DNA of 12,054 nt from Clostridiales bacterium (GTDB lineage: Bacteria; Bacillota; Clostridia; Lachnospirales; Lachnospiraceae): positions 1 through 12,054 of the forward strand of contig JAGZDD010000118.1 in NCBI GenBank assembly GCA_018369015.1, in the 5' to 3' direction. The notes below the pieces were generated by a model. The model made no database searches. It was not told where the DNA came from and worked only from the letters and a program-made list of their open reading frames with translations. Positions 1 through 7,061 of this stretch are shown piece by piece. How positions within the stretch are numbered: position 1 is the stretch's first letter; every line of letters starts with the position of its first letter. Made by a program: the position numbers and the translations under genes.

Positions 1-543
1 CCCGGCGGCGGGAGAGTGGATGTTGTGACAAGCACCTCCTTCTTTGTTCCAAAGCCGTTTACCCCTTTCCAGTGGGTTGCCCAAAATACCAATGCCCAGT
101 TCCTTGAAAAGCAGCGCTACTTAAATGGCAAAATCCGGGAACAGCTTAATCATAAGAGTATCCGCTATAACTGGCATGATGCCCAGCTGACGCAGCTTGA
201 GGGTATTCTTGCCCGGGGCGACCGCCGCCTTTGCGATGTACTGCTTACAGCTTACCATAAGGGCTGCCTTTATGATTCCTGGTCGGAAAGCTTCCATTAT
301 GATTTATGGATGGCTGCCTTTAAGGAAAATCATATCGATCCAGATTTTTACAATCTTAGGAACCGGGATTTTGATGAAATCCTGCCCTGGGATTTCATTG
401 ATGCCGGGGTGACAAAAGCCTTTTTAAAACGGGAATGGGAGCAGGCAATGAATGAAACAGTCACACCAAACTGCCGCCAGCGCTGCTCGGGCTGCGGTTC
501 AAAAATTTACAAAGGAGGCGTATGCTATGAAGGTGAGAATTAA
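1..543 (+). CDS. B12-binding domain/radical SAM protein (TIGR03960 type), C-terminal part
   Basis: The frame is open from the first base of the window, so this is the 3' end of a longer gene; the in-frame GTG at 16 is not a real start. The visible 180 residues match what I know of the C-terminus of the uncharacterised radical SAM family TIGR03960: a PKPFTPFQW segment shortly after the core, a DEILPWDFIDAGV block, and a terminal cysteine cluster (CRQRCSGCGSK and GVC, bases about 472-528) that could bind metal. The catalytic CxxxCxxC cluster and cobalamin domain would lie upstream, outside the window. The gene overlaps the next by 17 bp, and the next gene's Shine-Dalgarno lies inside it, so the two are probably translated together. 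TIGR03960 and DUF2344 proteins are typical neighbours or fusions. The substrate is not established. Confidence 0.88.
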   Translation, partial: PGGGRVDVVTSTSFFVPKPFTPFQWVAQNTNAQFLEKQRYLNGKIREQLNHKSIRYNWHDAQLTQLEGILARGDRRLCDVLLTAYHKGCLYDSWSESFHYDLWMAAFKENHIDPDFYNLRNRDFDEILPWDFIDAGVTKAFLKREWEQAMNETVTPNCRQRCSGCGSKIYKGGVCYEGEN

Positions 544-1270
544 ATTTTCTAAAGAAGGAATTATGAAATTCATTGGTCATCTGGATATGATGCGTTATTT
601 CCAGAAAGCTTTCCGCCGCAGCGGCATTGATATTGCCTATTCCAAAGGCTTCTCCCCGCACCAGCTTATTTCCTTTGCTGCTCCCTTAGGCGTCGGCCTT
701 ACAAGCCGCGGCGAATATATGGATATTTTTGTCCATTCAACAAAGGATTCTAAAACAATGGTGGAACTGCTCAACAAAGAAATGTCGGAGGGTGTCCGTG
801 TGTTAAGCTGGCACCATATTAAGGATGAAACAAAAAATTCCAATGCCATGTCCATTATCGCCGCTGCGGATTATGAGGTTTCATTCAGAGATTCCAGTGT
901 GTTCGATGTCACTATGCAGGAAAAGTTTCTTGAATTTTTGCAGCAGGAGCATATTCTTGTGCGCAAAAAGACAAAAAAGAGCGAAAAGGAAGTCGATATC
1001 CGTCCGTTGATTTTTGAGGCCAACGTATGTGACGGAAAAATATTTATGAAGCTTTCCACTGGAAGTACAGATAATTTAAAACCTGAGTTTGTCATAGGAA
1101 CCTTTATGAATACTTTAGGCCAAAGCTTTAATCCGGCCATGGAGCTTTTGATCTGCCGCCTGGAAATGTACGCAAAAAACGAGGATGGCCAGCTTGTTTC
1201 TCTTGATATGCTCGGGGAAGAAATTCTTTGTGAGGTGGTGCGCCAGGAGGAAGGGCAGGAGCCGCTATGA
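527..1270 (+). CDS. TIGR03936/DUF2344 radical SAM-linked protein
   Basis: A 247-residue protein beginning MKVRIKFSKEG. The N-terminal half has the signature of the DUF2344 family: an F-x-GHLD motif near residue 20, an AFRRSGIDIAYSKGFSPH segment and a following SFAAPLGVGL stretch. The family is known mainly as a companion of, or fusion to, TIGR03960 radical SAM proteins and has no firm biochemical role. The start at 527 is chosen because AAAGGAGG (511-518) sits 8 bases upstream and because the family homology begins at this Met; an upstream in-frame ATG at 452 lies inside the preceding gene and has no comparable site. The stop overlaps the RNase G start in ATGA (1267-1270), which suggests translational coupling. 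No cysteine cluster or membrane segment is seen. Confidence 0.9.
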   Translation: MKVRIKFSKEGIMKFIGHLDMMRYFQKAFRRSGIDIAYSKGFSPHQLISFAAPLGVGLTSRGEYMDIFVHSTKDSKTMVELLNKEMSEGVRVLSWHHIKDETKNSNAMSIIAAADYEVSFRDSSVFDVTMQEKFLEFLQQEHILVRKKTKKSEKEVDIRPLIFEANVCDGKIFMKLSTGSTDNLKPEFVIGTFMNTLGQSFNPAMELLICRLEMYAKNEDGQLVSLDMLGEEILCEVVRQEEGQEPL

Positions 1271-2547
1271 GCCAGGAACAAATATGCCGCCAGCTTGTAA
1301 TTATTTTCTGGCAGGGCCGCCTTTTGACTGCTGTTTACGAAAACGATAAGCTTGCTGAAATTCTTCTTGATACTGTGGATGACCTTGTGCTTGGCGATAT
1401 ATATGTGGGAAAGGTCCAAAATATTGTCAAAAATATCAACGCCGCCTTTGTGGAATTTGACAAGGAAAAGCGCCGCTGCGGCTATTATTCTCTAAAGGAA
1501 AACACGGAGCATTTTTTTATGAATCCCAAAAAAGGAACCGCCCTCGTTCCGGGCGATGAACTCCTTGTCCAGGTTATCAAAGAGCCGATAAAAACAAAAC
1601 CGGCGATGCTTACGGGGAGATTCACTTTAACCGGGCAGCATCTGATCCTTACAGCAAAAAAAAGCTTTGTAGGTATTTCCACAAAAATTACCGTTCCAAA
1701 GGACAAACAGCGCCTTCAAAAAATAATTGAGCCTTTTGTCACAAAGGATTACGGTTTTATTGTACGTACCCAGGCTATAGAGGCCAGTGAAGAAACGCTA
1801 TGCCAGGAAGCCTCCCGGCTTTCCGGGCAGTATGAAGCTATTTTAAAAAAAGCAGCTTTTTCCAAATGCTTTTTGAAAATATATTCCGCCATGCCCTCTT
1901 ATTTAAGATATATCCAGAGCCATCCGGATATTGAAAAGATTACAACAGATATTCCAGAGATTTATGAAAACCTAAAATCCGGGCTTATGGATCTGGGCCT
2001 TTCAATTCCGCTTATCCTTTATAAGGATGATACATGGCCTCTTGTGAAGCTAAAAAGCCTTAAAACCCATATGGAGAGAGCCTTAAATCCCCAGGTATGG
2101 CTTAAATCCGGCGGTTTTTTAATGATCCAGCCCACTGAGGCCATGGTCGTTATTGACGTCAATACCGGGCGTTATGCAGGGAAGAAGAATGATCAGGAAA
2201 CTTATTTCAAGACAAATATGGAGGCTGCCCAGGAGATTGCACGCCAGCTTCGGCTTCGGAATTTATCCGGCATTATTATCATTGATTTTATTGATATGAA
2301 ATCCCCTGATATGAGAAAGGCGCTCTTTTCAAAAATGAAAGAGCTTCTTGAAAAAGATACAGTAAAGACAACCCTTGTAGATACAACCCGGCTGGGCCTT
2401 ATGGAAATCACGCGAAAAAAAGAACACCGTCCTTTACATGAGCTTCTAGGAAAACCCTGCCCCGCCTGCCGCGGCCAGGGTCGGATTTACGGCAATGCAC
2501 AGTCCTCAGGCAATGAAGGGCCGCTGCAAGGAGGAATATGGCTATGA
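1267..2547 (+). CDS. rng: Ribonuclease G/E family endoribonuclease
   Basis: A 426-residue RNase E/G catalytic protein, which cleaves single-stranded AU-rich RNA and in bacteria acts in rRNA maturation and mRNA decay. An S1-type RNA-binding region follows the start (about residues 38-120, with DIYVGKVQNIVKNINAAFVE). The two Mg-binding aspartates expected from E. coli RNase E (D303 and D346) are present with the same 43-residue spacing: D297 in VVIDVNTG and D340 in IIIDFIDM. The QLRLRNLSG helix between them is also conserved. The zinc-link motif C398-P-A-C401-RGQG is intact, so dimer/tetramer formation is expected. The protein is shorter than E. coli RNase G (489 aa) and has no RNase E-style scaffold tail. 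It starts in an ATGA overlap with the upstream gene and ends in an ATGA overlap with the PAP2 gene. Confidence 0.95.
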   Translation: MSQEQICRQLVIIFWQGRLLTAVYENDKLAEILLDTVDDLVLGDIYVGKVQNIVKNINAAFVEFDKEKRRCGYYSLKENTEHFFMNPKKGTALVPGDELLVQVIKEPIKTKPAMLTGRFTLTGQHLILTAKKSFVGISTKITVPKDKQRLQKIIEPFVTKDYGFIVRTQAIEASEETLCQEASRLSGQYEAILKKAAFSKCFLKIYSAMPSYLRYIQSHPDIEKITTDIPEIYENLKSGLMDLGLSIPLILYKDDTWPLVKLKSLKTHMERALNPQVWLKSGGFLMIQPTEAMVVIDVNTGRYAGKKNDQETYFKTNMEAAQEIARQLRLRNLSGIIIIDFIDMKSPDMRKALFSKMKELLEKDTVKTTLVDTTRLGLMEITRKKEHRPLHELLGKPCPACRGQGRIYGNAQSSGNEGPLQGGIWL

Positions 2548-3050
2548 ACCGTGAGCAATATATCAAAATAACAGATTTTTTCCGCCATCCTGGCTGGCGC
2601 AGCCATCTTTTATTTTTTTTATGCCGTTTTATCCCTGTGCTGATCGCTAACCTTTATGGGCTTTGGTGTGTTTTATTCCTATTTATTAACCCGCAGCTTC
2701 TTACACGTATTATAGGTGTTCCTCTGGCCTGCTTTCTGTTGGTTTCTCTGGCCAGGATCATTGTTCACCGTAAGCGTCCTTATGAAGCACTGGAGTTTTC
2801 ACCGATTAAATTCGACGATAAGCTTAAATCGGGAAAAAGCTTCCCAAGCCGCCATACGGCCAGCGCCTCTGTTATCGCCATGGCTTTCCTTGCTTATTTG
2901 CCGTGGCTTGGCATTGTCATGCTTATTATGGCCGCCCTTGTTGCCCTATCCAGGGTACTTTCAGGGATGCATTATATTTCCGATGTAGCCGCAGGTCTTA
3001 TCTTTGGCATAATTGTTGGACTTATTGGTTTTTACCCGTTAATTTTCTGA
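2544..3050 (+). CDS. PAP2 family membrane phosphatase
   Basis: A 168-residue integral membrane protein with the three PAP2 (type 2 phosphatidic acid phosphatase) motifs: a C1-like R71-x6-R78-P79 (Arg in place of the usual first Lys), P101-S-R-H104 as C2 (the common PSGH variant PSRH), and S136-R-x5-H143-x3-D147 as C3. H104 and H143 are the expected catalytic histidines. Hydrophobic segments lie at about residues 22-48, 54-74, 107-130 and 148-167. The family removes phosphate from lipids such as undecaprenyl-PP or phosphatidylglycerol phosphate; the substrate here cannot be told. I prefer ATG 2544 over the in-frame ATG at 2538: AAGGAGG (2528-2534) is 9 bases from 2544 but only 3 from 2538, and 2544 makes an ATGA overlap with the RNase G stop. 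Confidence 0.9.
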   Translation: MNREQYIKITDFFRHPGWRSHLLFFLCRFIPVLIANLYGLWCVLFLFINPQLLTRIIGVPLACFLLVSLARIIVHRKRPYEALEFSPIKFDDKLKSGKSFPSRHTASASVIAMAFLAYLPWLGIVMLIMAALVALSRVLSGMHYISDVAAGLIFGIIVGLIGFYPLIF

Positions 3051-3059
3051 TAATAACAC

Positions 3060-3088
3060 TTTAATTTTTAAAGCTTCCGTGCTATAAT
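3060..3088 (+). promoter_or_regulatory. Extended -10 promoter for the cytidylate-kinase-like gene
   Basis: TGCTATAAT at 3080-3088 is a perfect extended -10 element (TGn plus TATAAT). No good -35 is seen; the AT-rich stretch at about 3060-3070 is in the right place. Transcription would begin near 3095, giving a short leader with AAAGGGGG (3112-3119) as the ribosome-binding site. No terminator separates it from the PAP2 gene, so the kinase may also receive read-through. Confidence 0.7.
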
Positions 3089-3126
3089 AAAACCATAAAC
3101 AAGGTAACAGCAAAGGGGGTTTTCTT

Positions 3127-3747
3127 ATGAGTAAAAACATCGTTATTACCATCGGCAGAGAGTTTGGCAGCGGTGGACGCGAGATTGGCCAGAAGGTAGC
3201 CAAAGCACTTGGCATCAACTTCTACGATAAAAACTTAATTGATATTGCAGCTCAAAAGAGCGGTATCAATTCGGATTTGCTCTATCAGGCCGATGAGAAG
3301 GCATCCAACCCGTTTTTCAGTGCTTACCTGCCTACAGGAACGGATTACGGCACAGTGAATGACCGCCTGTTCTGGACACAGTCCGCTATTATTAAAGATC
3401 TGGCGTCCAAAGAATCCTGTGTCATCGTCGGGAGATGTTCCGACTATGTATTGGAAGAGTTTGAAAATTGTATGCATTTATATATTTTCGCACCGCTTCC
3501 AAAACGTATTGAACGCATTAAGGACCGTTACCTGATTGAGACCGACGCGGCAGCCCGCAAAGAGATTGCCAGAACTGACAAGATCCGCCGTTCCTATTAC
3601 CAATACTACACAGACCACAAGTGGGGCGGCGTGGACGGCAAGACGATGGCTATCGACAGCAGCTTCTTAGGTGTGGACGGCACAGTTAATTTGATTGTCG
3701 ATCTTGTTCACAGAAAATGGCCGGATTTTGTAGCACCTGAGCAGTAA
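3127..3747 (+). CDS. Cytidylate kinase-like family protein
   Basis: A 206-residue P-loop protein of the Cytidylate_kin2/AAA_26 type. The N-terminus ITIGREFGSGGREIG (residues 8-21) is the modified P-loop typical of this family, in which the Walker Lys is replaced by Arg; NFYDKNLI follows, as in CMP-kinase folds. A VIVGRCSDYVL segment (about residues 98-108) and an ERIKDRY segment (about 128-134) match the central and lid regions of the fold. These proteins are widespread in Clostridia, usually in addition to a true Cmk, and their substrate is unknown. The gene stands alone between its own promoter and a strong terminator, so it is probably monocistronic. The start at 3127 fits the G-rich ribosome-binding site 7 bases upstream. 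The family call is secure; the kinase activity is inferred. Confidence 0.88.
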   Translation: MSKNIVITIGREFGSGGREIGQKVAKALGINFYDKNLIDIAAQKSGINSDLLYQADEKASNPFFSAYLPTGTDYGTVNDRLFWTQSAIIKDLASKESCVIVGRCSDYVLEEFENCMHLYIFAPLPKRIERIKDRYLIETDAAARKEIARTDKIRRSYYQYYTDHKWGGVDGKTMAIDSSFLGVDGTVNLIVDLVHRKWPDFVAPEQ

Positions 3748-3822
3748 CGGATGATGGACGGATTTTAAAATAAAGGCTTATCGCTTTGGCTGCCGGAACG
3801 TCAGATTCTTCAAAAGCTGCAC

Positions 3823-3851
3823 AGCCGCCGGGATTTCCGGCGGCTTTTTTT
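3823..3851 (+). terminator. Rho-independent terminator after the cytidylate-kinase-like gene
   Basis: GCCGCCGG (3824-3831) and CCGGCGGC (3837-3844) form a perfect 8-bp GC-only stem, extended by an A-T pair, with a GATTT loop, followed by seven Ts (3845-3851). It lies 76 bases after the stop codon. Confidence 0.92.
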
Positions 3852-3969
3852 CGCTAAGCAGCCGCAGCCAGCGCTGGAACTCCGAAATCTGATCTGAACC
3901 CTAATTTGACGCAAGCATTTAATTTAGCCAAATAAGAGGAATTATATGATTAATTTTGCAGGGAATTTC

Positions 3970-4045
3970 GTAACTATCCAGCCCTCATCCCGGAATGTCT
4001 TGCGCCGGATTTTTTGTGTCACTAGACGCATGGCTGAATAGTTAT
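3970..4045. repeat. Short repeat element with inverted ends, copy A
   Basis: The left end GTAACTATCCAGCC (3970-3983) and right end GGCTGAATAGTTAT (4032-4045) are inverted repeats with 12 of 14 positions complementary plus one G-T pair. The 76-bp element lies in the 443-bp gap between the kinase gene and rplU, just upstream of the rplU promoter. Inside it, an imperfect stem (ATCCCGG at 3987-3993 with CCGGAT at 4005-4010) is followed by TTTTTT (4010-4015) and could act as a weak plus-strand terminator. The right end shares a 17-nt identical word, GCATGGCTGAATAGTTA, with copy C at 11369-11385. The rest of the gap (3852-3969) holds only a 10-bp palindrome, CCAGCGCTGG, at 3868-3877. Confidence 0.7.
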
Positions 4046-4074
4046 GAAATTTAGAATTTATTTTTCAACATCTA

Positions 4075-4103
4075 TTGACATTAAGCCCTTTTGATGGTAT
4101 CAT
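4075..4103 (+). promoter_or_regulatory. Promoter of the rplU-prp-rpmA operon
   Basis: TTGACA (4075-4080), a 17-base spacer, then TATCAT (4098-4103) with an upstream TG at 4095-4096 giving an extended -10. This is a near-consensus sigma-A promoter, as expected for a ribosomal protein operon. The start site would be near 4110. Confidence 0.88.
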
Positions 4104-4109
4104 GCAATA

Positions 4110-4190
4110 GTGTGCCGCATAGTGAGGTTTCAAGTGTTATTTTTTTAATAGCCACCGTAACTAGCGAGTAATGATAATAGGAGGTGCCAT
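4110..4190 (+). promoter_or_regulatory. rplU mRNA leader, possible L21-type autoregulatory leader
   Basis: About 80 bases of untranslated leader separate the predicted start site from the rplU ATG. It contains a seven-T run (4140-4146), and CACC (4153-4156) that could pair with GGTG (4183-4186) in the ribosome-binding site AGGAGGTG, hiding it. Firmicute rplU genes are known to carry an L21 leader (an Rfam family) at this position; I infer membership from position and size and have not aligned it. Confidence 0.42.
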
Positions 4191-4499
4191 ATGTACGCAA
4201 TTATTGCAACAGGTGGTAAACAGTACAAAGTAGCCGAAGGCGATATCATTAATGTTGAAAAACTCGGCGCAGCAGCCGGAGAATCCGTTGTATTTGATCA
4301 GGTTCTTGTTGTAAGCGGTGACGACGTTAAAGTTGGTAATCCAACAGTCGAAGGCGCTAATGTCGCTGCAACCGTTGTAAGCGAGATTAAAGGCAAGAAA
4401 GTCATCGTTTACAAGTATAAGAGAAAAACTGGTTATCACAAAAAGAACGGTCACAGACAGACTTATACAAAAGTAAAGATTGAAAAAATCAATGCTTAA
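4191..4499 (+). CDS. rplU: 50S ribosomal protein L21
   Basis: A 102-residue protein of normal L21 length, starting MYAIIATGGKQYKV, the hallmark N-terminus of bL21. The C-terminus carries the conserved basic block KYKRKTGYHKKNGHRQ (about residues 75-90), which contacts 23S rRNA. It is preceded by AGGAGGTG 4 bases before the ATG and begins the rplU-prp-rpmA operon, the standard Firmicute arrangement in which the L27-processing protease is encoded between the two ribosomal proteins. No anomaly in length or motif is seen. Confidence 0.97.
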   Translation: MYAIIATGGKQYKVAEGDIINVEKLGAAAGESVVFDQVLVVSGDDVKVGNPTVEGANVAATVVSEIKGKKVIVYKYKRKTGYHKKNGHRQTYTKVKIEKINA

Positions 4500-4520
4500 T
4501 TAAGTTGTCATTGACAGGTT

Positions 4521-4841
4521 ATGATAAAAATAACAGTTTATAAGGATGACAAAGGCTTTGCAGGTTTTACATCGGAAGGACATGCCGGATACGCTGATGC
4601 GGGGTATGATATTGTTTGTGCGGCCGTTTCCGTGCTGACAGTGAACACAATCAACTCCATCGAATCGTTCACTTCCGACACGTTTCATGTGAAACAAAAG
4701 GACGGCTACATTGAATGTCGTTTTAATGATGTGCTTTCCGACAGCTCTGTACTGCTGATGAATTCCATGATTCTTGGTTTACAGGAAATCGAAAAAGATT
4801 ACGGAAATGAATATATTCGACTTATATTCAAGGAGGTGTAG
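4521..4841 (+). CDS. prp: Ribosomal-processing cysteine protease Prp
   Basis: A 106-residue Prp family protein (formerly YsxB/DUF464). The catalytic pair is visible as H21 in SEGHAGYA and C33 in DIVCAAVS, with the usual spacing. In Staphylococcus aureus Prp removes the N-terminal extension of L27 before assembly into the ribosome; the L27 encoded just downstream has exactly that kind of extension, so the same role is expected. The gene lies 21 bases after rplU and 3 bases before rpmA. Its own ribosome-binding site is poor (only CAGG two bases from the ATG), in contrast to its neighbours, which should keep the protease far below ribosomal protein levels. The last codons (AAG GAG GTG) double as the Shine-Dalgarno of rpmA. 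Confidence 0.95.
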   Translation: MIKITVYKDDKGFAGFTSEGHAGYADAGYDIVCAAVSVLTVNTINSIESFTSDTFHVKQKDGYIECRFNDVLSDSSVLLMNSMILGLQEIEKDYGNEYIRLIFKEV

Positions 4842-4844
4842 ACG

Positions 4845-5135
4845 ATGTTAAAAATGAACCTTCAGATTTTCGCTCACAAAAAAGGTGTTGGTTCTACAAA
4901 GAACGGCAGAGACTCTGAATCTAAAAGACTTGGAGCTAAAAGAGCGGACGGACAGTTTGTAAAAGCTGGTAATATTCTTTACAGACAGCGCGGAACAAAG
5001 ATCCATCCAGGAATCAATGTAGGACGGGGTGGCGATGATACATTATTCGCGCTGGTTGACGGCGTAGTAAGATTTGAAAGAAAAGGCAGAGACAAAAAAC
5101 AGGCTTCTGTCTATCCAGTTGCTATGAACGAATAA
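4845..5135 (+). CDS. rpmA: 50S ribosomal protein L27 with Prp-cleavable N-terminus
   Basis: A 96-residue bL27. The N-terminus MLKMNLQIF precedes the mature start AHKKGVGSTKNGRDSES; Firmicute L27 proteins carry this MxxxNLQxF extension, cut by Prp after the Phe, so that the mature protein (from Ala10) can reach the peptidyl-transferase centre. The GRDSESKRLGAK block and the later GTKIHPGINVGRGGDDTLFA stretch are typical. The ribosome-binding site AAGGAGGTG (4830-4838) is formed by the last codons of prp, with the ATG 6 bases on. It is the last gene of the operon and is followed by a strong terminator. Confidence 0.97.
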   Translation: MLKMNLQIFAHKKGVGSTKNGRDSESKRLGAKRADGQFVKAGNILYRQRGTKIHPGINVGRGGDDTLFALVDGVVRFERKGRDKKQASVYPVAMNE

Positions 5136-5142
5136 TAATACG

Positions 5143-5183
5143 AAACGGCTTCAGATTTTTTCGGAAATTTGAAGTCGTTTTTT
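5143..5183 (+). terminator. Rho-independent terminator of the rplU operon
   Basis: A 16-bp stem (5143-5158 with 5165-5180) closed by the loop TTTCGG, containing two G-T pairs and no mismatch, followed by a T-run (5178-5183). It lies 7 bases after the rpmA stop. Confidence 0.92.
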
Positions 5184-5210
5184 ACCTTACAGAAAGTTTG
5201 CTATGAAAGC

Positions 5211-5270
5211 TCGGCAAGTGTCCGCACAGACGGGCAAGCTCGCTTGGCCGGATGCGCGGACATTTGCCGA
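5211..5270. repeat. Imperfect inverted repeat between rpmA and obgE
   Basis: Arms TCGGCAAGTGTCCGC (5211-5225) and GCGGACATTTGCCGA (5256-5270) are complementary over 15 bases with one G-T pair, enclosing 30 bases with a small inner hairpin (CAAGC 5235-5239, GCTTG 5242-5246). GC content is clearly higher than in the flanks. There is no T-run after it. It lies in the 165-bp gap after the rplU-operon terminator and would fall in the obgE leader if that gene is transcribed from about 5200; a possible extended -10 (TGCTATGAA, 5199-5207) is present with no good -35. It may be a dispersed intergenic repeat. Confidence 0.6.
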
Positions 5271-5348
5271 CAAGACGGTATGAGCGTGGGGTGCTGCGTG
5301 CCTGTGTTGCTAAGCGTTTGTTGTTCTCAGAAAAAGAGGTGAAATAAA

Positions 5349-6632
5349 ATGTTTGTCGATAAAGCGAATATTTTTATACGTTCAGGAAAAGGCGGCGACG
5401 GCCATGTCAGCTTTCGCCGCGAACTATATGTGCCTGCCGGAGGGCCTGACGGAGGCGACGGCGGGAAGGGCGGCGACGTTATATTTGTCGTTGACGATGG
5501 ATTAAATACATTGATGGATTTCCGTCATATCCGCAAATACTGTGCCCAGGATGGGGAACCCGGCGGAAAACGCCGCTGCCACGGCAAGGACGGCGAGGAC
5601 ATGATCATCAAAGTTCCCAGAGGAACCGTCATCCGCGATACAGACAGCGGCCTTGTTATTGCCGATATGTCCGGTGACAACCGCAGAGAAGTTATTTTAA
5701 AAGGGGGCCGCGGCGGAAAGGGCAATATGAATTATGCAACAGCTACAATGCAGGCGCCTAAGTACGCCCAACCGGGACAAAAAGCGCTGGAGCTGAATGT
5801 TACTTTGGAACTCAAGGTTATCGCAGATGTTGGTCTGGTAGGATTTCCCAATGTAGGCAAATCGACCTTTTTGTCACGTGTGACCAACGCGAAGCCTAAA
5901 ATTGCCAATTACCATTTCACAACCTTAAATCCGAATCTCGGTGTTGTAGATTTGGATGGCGGAAAAGGCTTCGTCATCGCAGATATTCCTGGAATTATCG
6001 AAGGAGCCTCGGAGGGTGTGGGGCTTGGACATGATTTTTTAAGACATATTGAACGGACAAAGGTTATTATCCATATCGTCGATGCCGCTGGGGTAGAAGG
6101 CCGCGATCCCATTGCTGATATTTATGCCATCAACAAAGAGCTTGAAGCCTATAACCCGGATCTTTTAAAACGCCCCCAGGTCATTGCCGCCAATAAAATC
6201 GACGCTCTGTATAATGGGGAAAACGATGATGCCATTGCCCTTCTTAAAGATGAATTTGAGTCCAAGGGAATTTTAGTATTTCCAATTTCCGCAGTGAGCG
6301 GCCAGGGCTTAAAGCCGTTGCTGTATCATGTCCGCAAGCTTCTTGATGAGATCAGTGAGGAGCCTACAGTATTTGAACGGGAATTTTTCCCGGAAAATGT
6401 ACGTTTTGAGGAGCCTTATACCGTTGAAAAAGATGAAAATGGCGTCTTCGTTGTAGAAGGTCCGCGCATTGACCGGATGCTTGGATACACAAATCTGGAG
6501 TCTGAAAAGGGCTTTGACTTTTTCCAGAAATTCCTAAAAGAAAATGGTATTCTTGATGAGCTGGAAGCTCTTGGTATTCAGGAAGGCGACACTGTACGTA
6601 TGTATAACTTACAATTTGATTATTATAAATAA
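5349..6632 (+). CDS. obgE: Obg family GTPase (ribosome assembly / stress)
   Basis: A 427-residue GTPase with the full three-domain Obg layout. The glycine-rich OBG fold occupies residues 1-158 (MFVDKANIFIRSGKGGDG start, GGPDGGDGGKGGDV repeat). The G domain follows with G1 GFPNVGKS (165-172), G2 TT (191-192) within the NYHFTTLNPNLGVV switch, G3 DIPG (212-215), G4 NKID (282-285) and G5 ISAVSG (313-318). A C-terminal OCT domain runs from about 350 to 427, as in B. subtilis Obg but absent from some relatives. Obg binds the 50S subunit late in assembly and responds to (p)ppGpp. The ribosome-binding site AGAGGTGA (5335-5342) fits ATG 5349. The gene heads a run with yhbY, nadD, yqeK and rsfS, and follows the ribosomal operon as in most Firmicutes. 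Confidence 0.97.
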   Translation: MFVDKANIFIRSGKGGDGHVSFRRELYVPAGGPDGGDGGKGGDVIFVVDDGLNTLMDFRHIRKYCAQDGEPGGKRRCHGKDGEDMIIKVPRGTVIRDTDSGLVIADMSGDNRREVILKGGRGGKGNMNYATATMQAPKYAQPGQKALELNVTLELKVIADVGLVGFPNVGKSTFLSRVTNAKPKIANYHFTTLNPNLGVVDLDGGKGFVIADIPGIIEGASEGVGLGHDFLRHIERTKVIIHIVDAAGVEGRDPIADIYAINKELEAYNPDLLKRPQVIAANKIDALYNGENDDAIALLKDEFESKGILVFPISAVSGQGLKPLLYHVRKLLDEISEEPTVFEREFFPENVRFEEPYTVEKDENGVFVVEGPRIDRMLGYTNLESEKGFDFFQKFLKENGILDELEALGIQEGDTVRMYNLQFDYYK

Positions 6633-6643
6633 GGAGATTCGCA

Positions 6644-6940
6644 ATGATAAAAACAACAAAACAGCGCGCTTATTTAAAAAGCCTTGCTATGAACATTGAC
6701 CCAATCTTTCAGGTGGGCAAGGCGTCTCTGACTCCGGAGCTGACAAAGGCTGTGGAAGAAGCGCTTTGTGCCAGAGAACTCATTAAAATATCTGTGCTGC
6801 AAAATTGTACAGATGATCCAAGAGAAATTGCCAGCTACCTCTCAGAAAGAACACATTCTGACGTTGTCCAAGTTATTGGGAAAAAAATTGTTCTTTACAG
6901 AGAGGGAAAGGACAATAAAAAGAAAATCATCCTCCCATAA
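6644..6940 (+). CDS. yhbY: YhbY family (CRM domain) RNA-binding protein
   Basis: A 98-residue protein made of a single CRS1/YhbY (CRM) domain: KQRAYLKSLAMNIDPIFQVGK at the start, then a helix with LTPELTKAVEEALCARELIK, the strand ISVLQN, and the closing VVQVIGKKIVLYR. YhbY proteins associate with pre-50S particles, which agrees with the position 11 bases behind obgE. The start at 6644 follows AAGGAG (6631-6636), part of which lies in the obgE stop codon. Length is normal for the family. Confidence 0.93.
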   Translation: MIKTTKQRAYLKSLAMNIDPIFQVGKASLTPELTKAVEEALCARELIKISVLQNCTDDPREIASYLSERTHSDVVQVIGKKIVLYREGKDNKKKIILP

Positions 6941-6948
6941 GCAAGAAA

Positions 6949-6973
6949 GTTTACATAAAAATATTATGTAAAC
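6949..6973. repeat. Perfect AT-rich hairpin after yhbY
   Basis: GTTTACATAA (6949-6958) and TTATGTAAAC (6964-6973) are a perfect 10-bp inverted repeat with loop AAATA. No T-run follows on the plus strand, so it is not a standard terminator; it may protect the mRNA end or bind a protein. Confidence 0.55.
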
Positions 6974-6999
6974 AAAATGCCACATTTTAACCTTAAACG

Positions 7000-7031
7000 A
7001 AGCGGATTGAAGGATTTCAAACATCCGCTTT
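7000..7031 (+). other. Imperfect hairpin in the nadD leader
   Basis: AAGCGGAT (7000-7007) pairs with ATCCGCTT (7023-7030); an inner TTGAA/TTCAA pair (7007-7011, 7016-7020) closes a GGAT loop. Only three Ts follow (7029-7031), so it could at most be a weak terminator or attenuator between yhbY and nadD. Confidence 0.4.
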
Positions 7032-7061
7032 GGCTCAAGTCTTTGACGGGAGCTTAAATTT

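Noticed and set aside
871..1419. 182-codon minus-strand ORF
   Set aside because: Antisense to the DUF2344 and RNase G genes, both of which carry clear family motifs.
3127..3747. Assignment as the true cytidylate kinase Cmk
   Set aside because: The P-loop is the Arg-containing GREFGSGGREIG form of the cytidylate-kinase-like family and not the GKGT form of Cmk.
3946..4041. 31-codon ORF with an AGAGGA ribosome-binding site upstream of rplU
   Set aside because: Most of it lies inside repeat copy A and its stop is in the repeat end; no promoter and no recognisable protein. Probably chance.
4161..4454. 97-codon minus-strand ORF over rplU
   Set aside because: Shadow of L21; a ribosomal protein gene with full motifs occupies the other strand.
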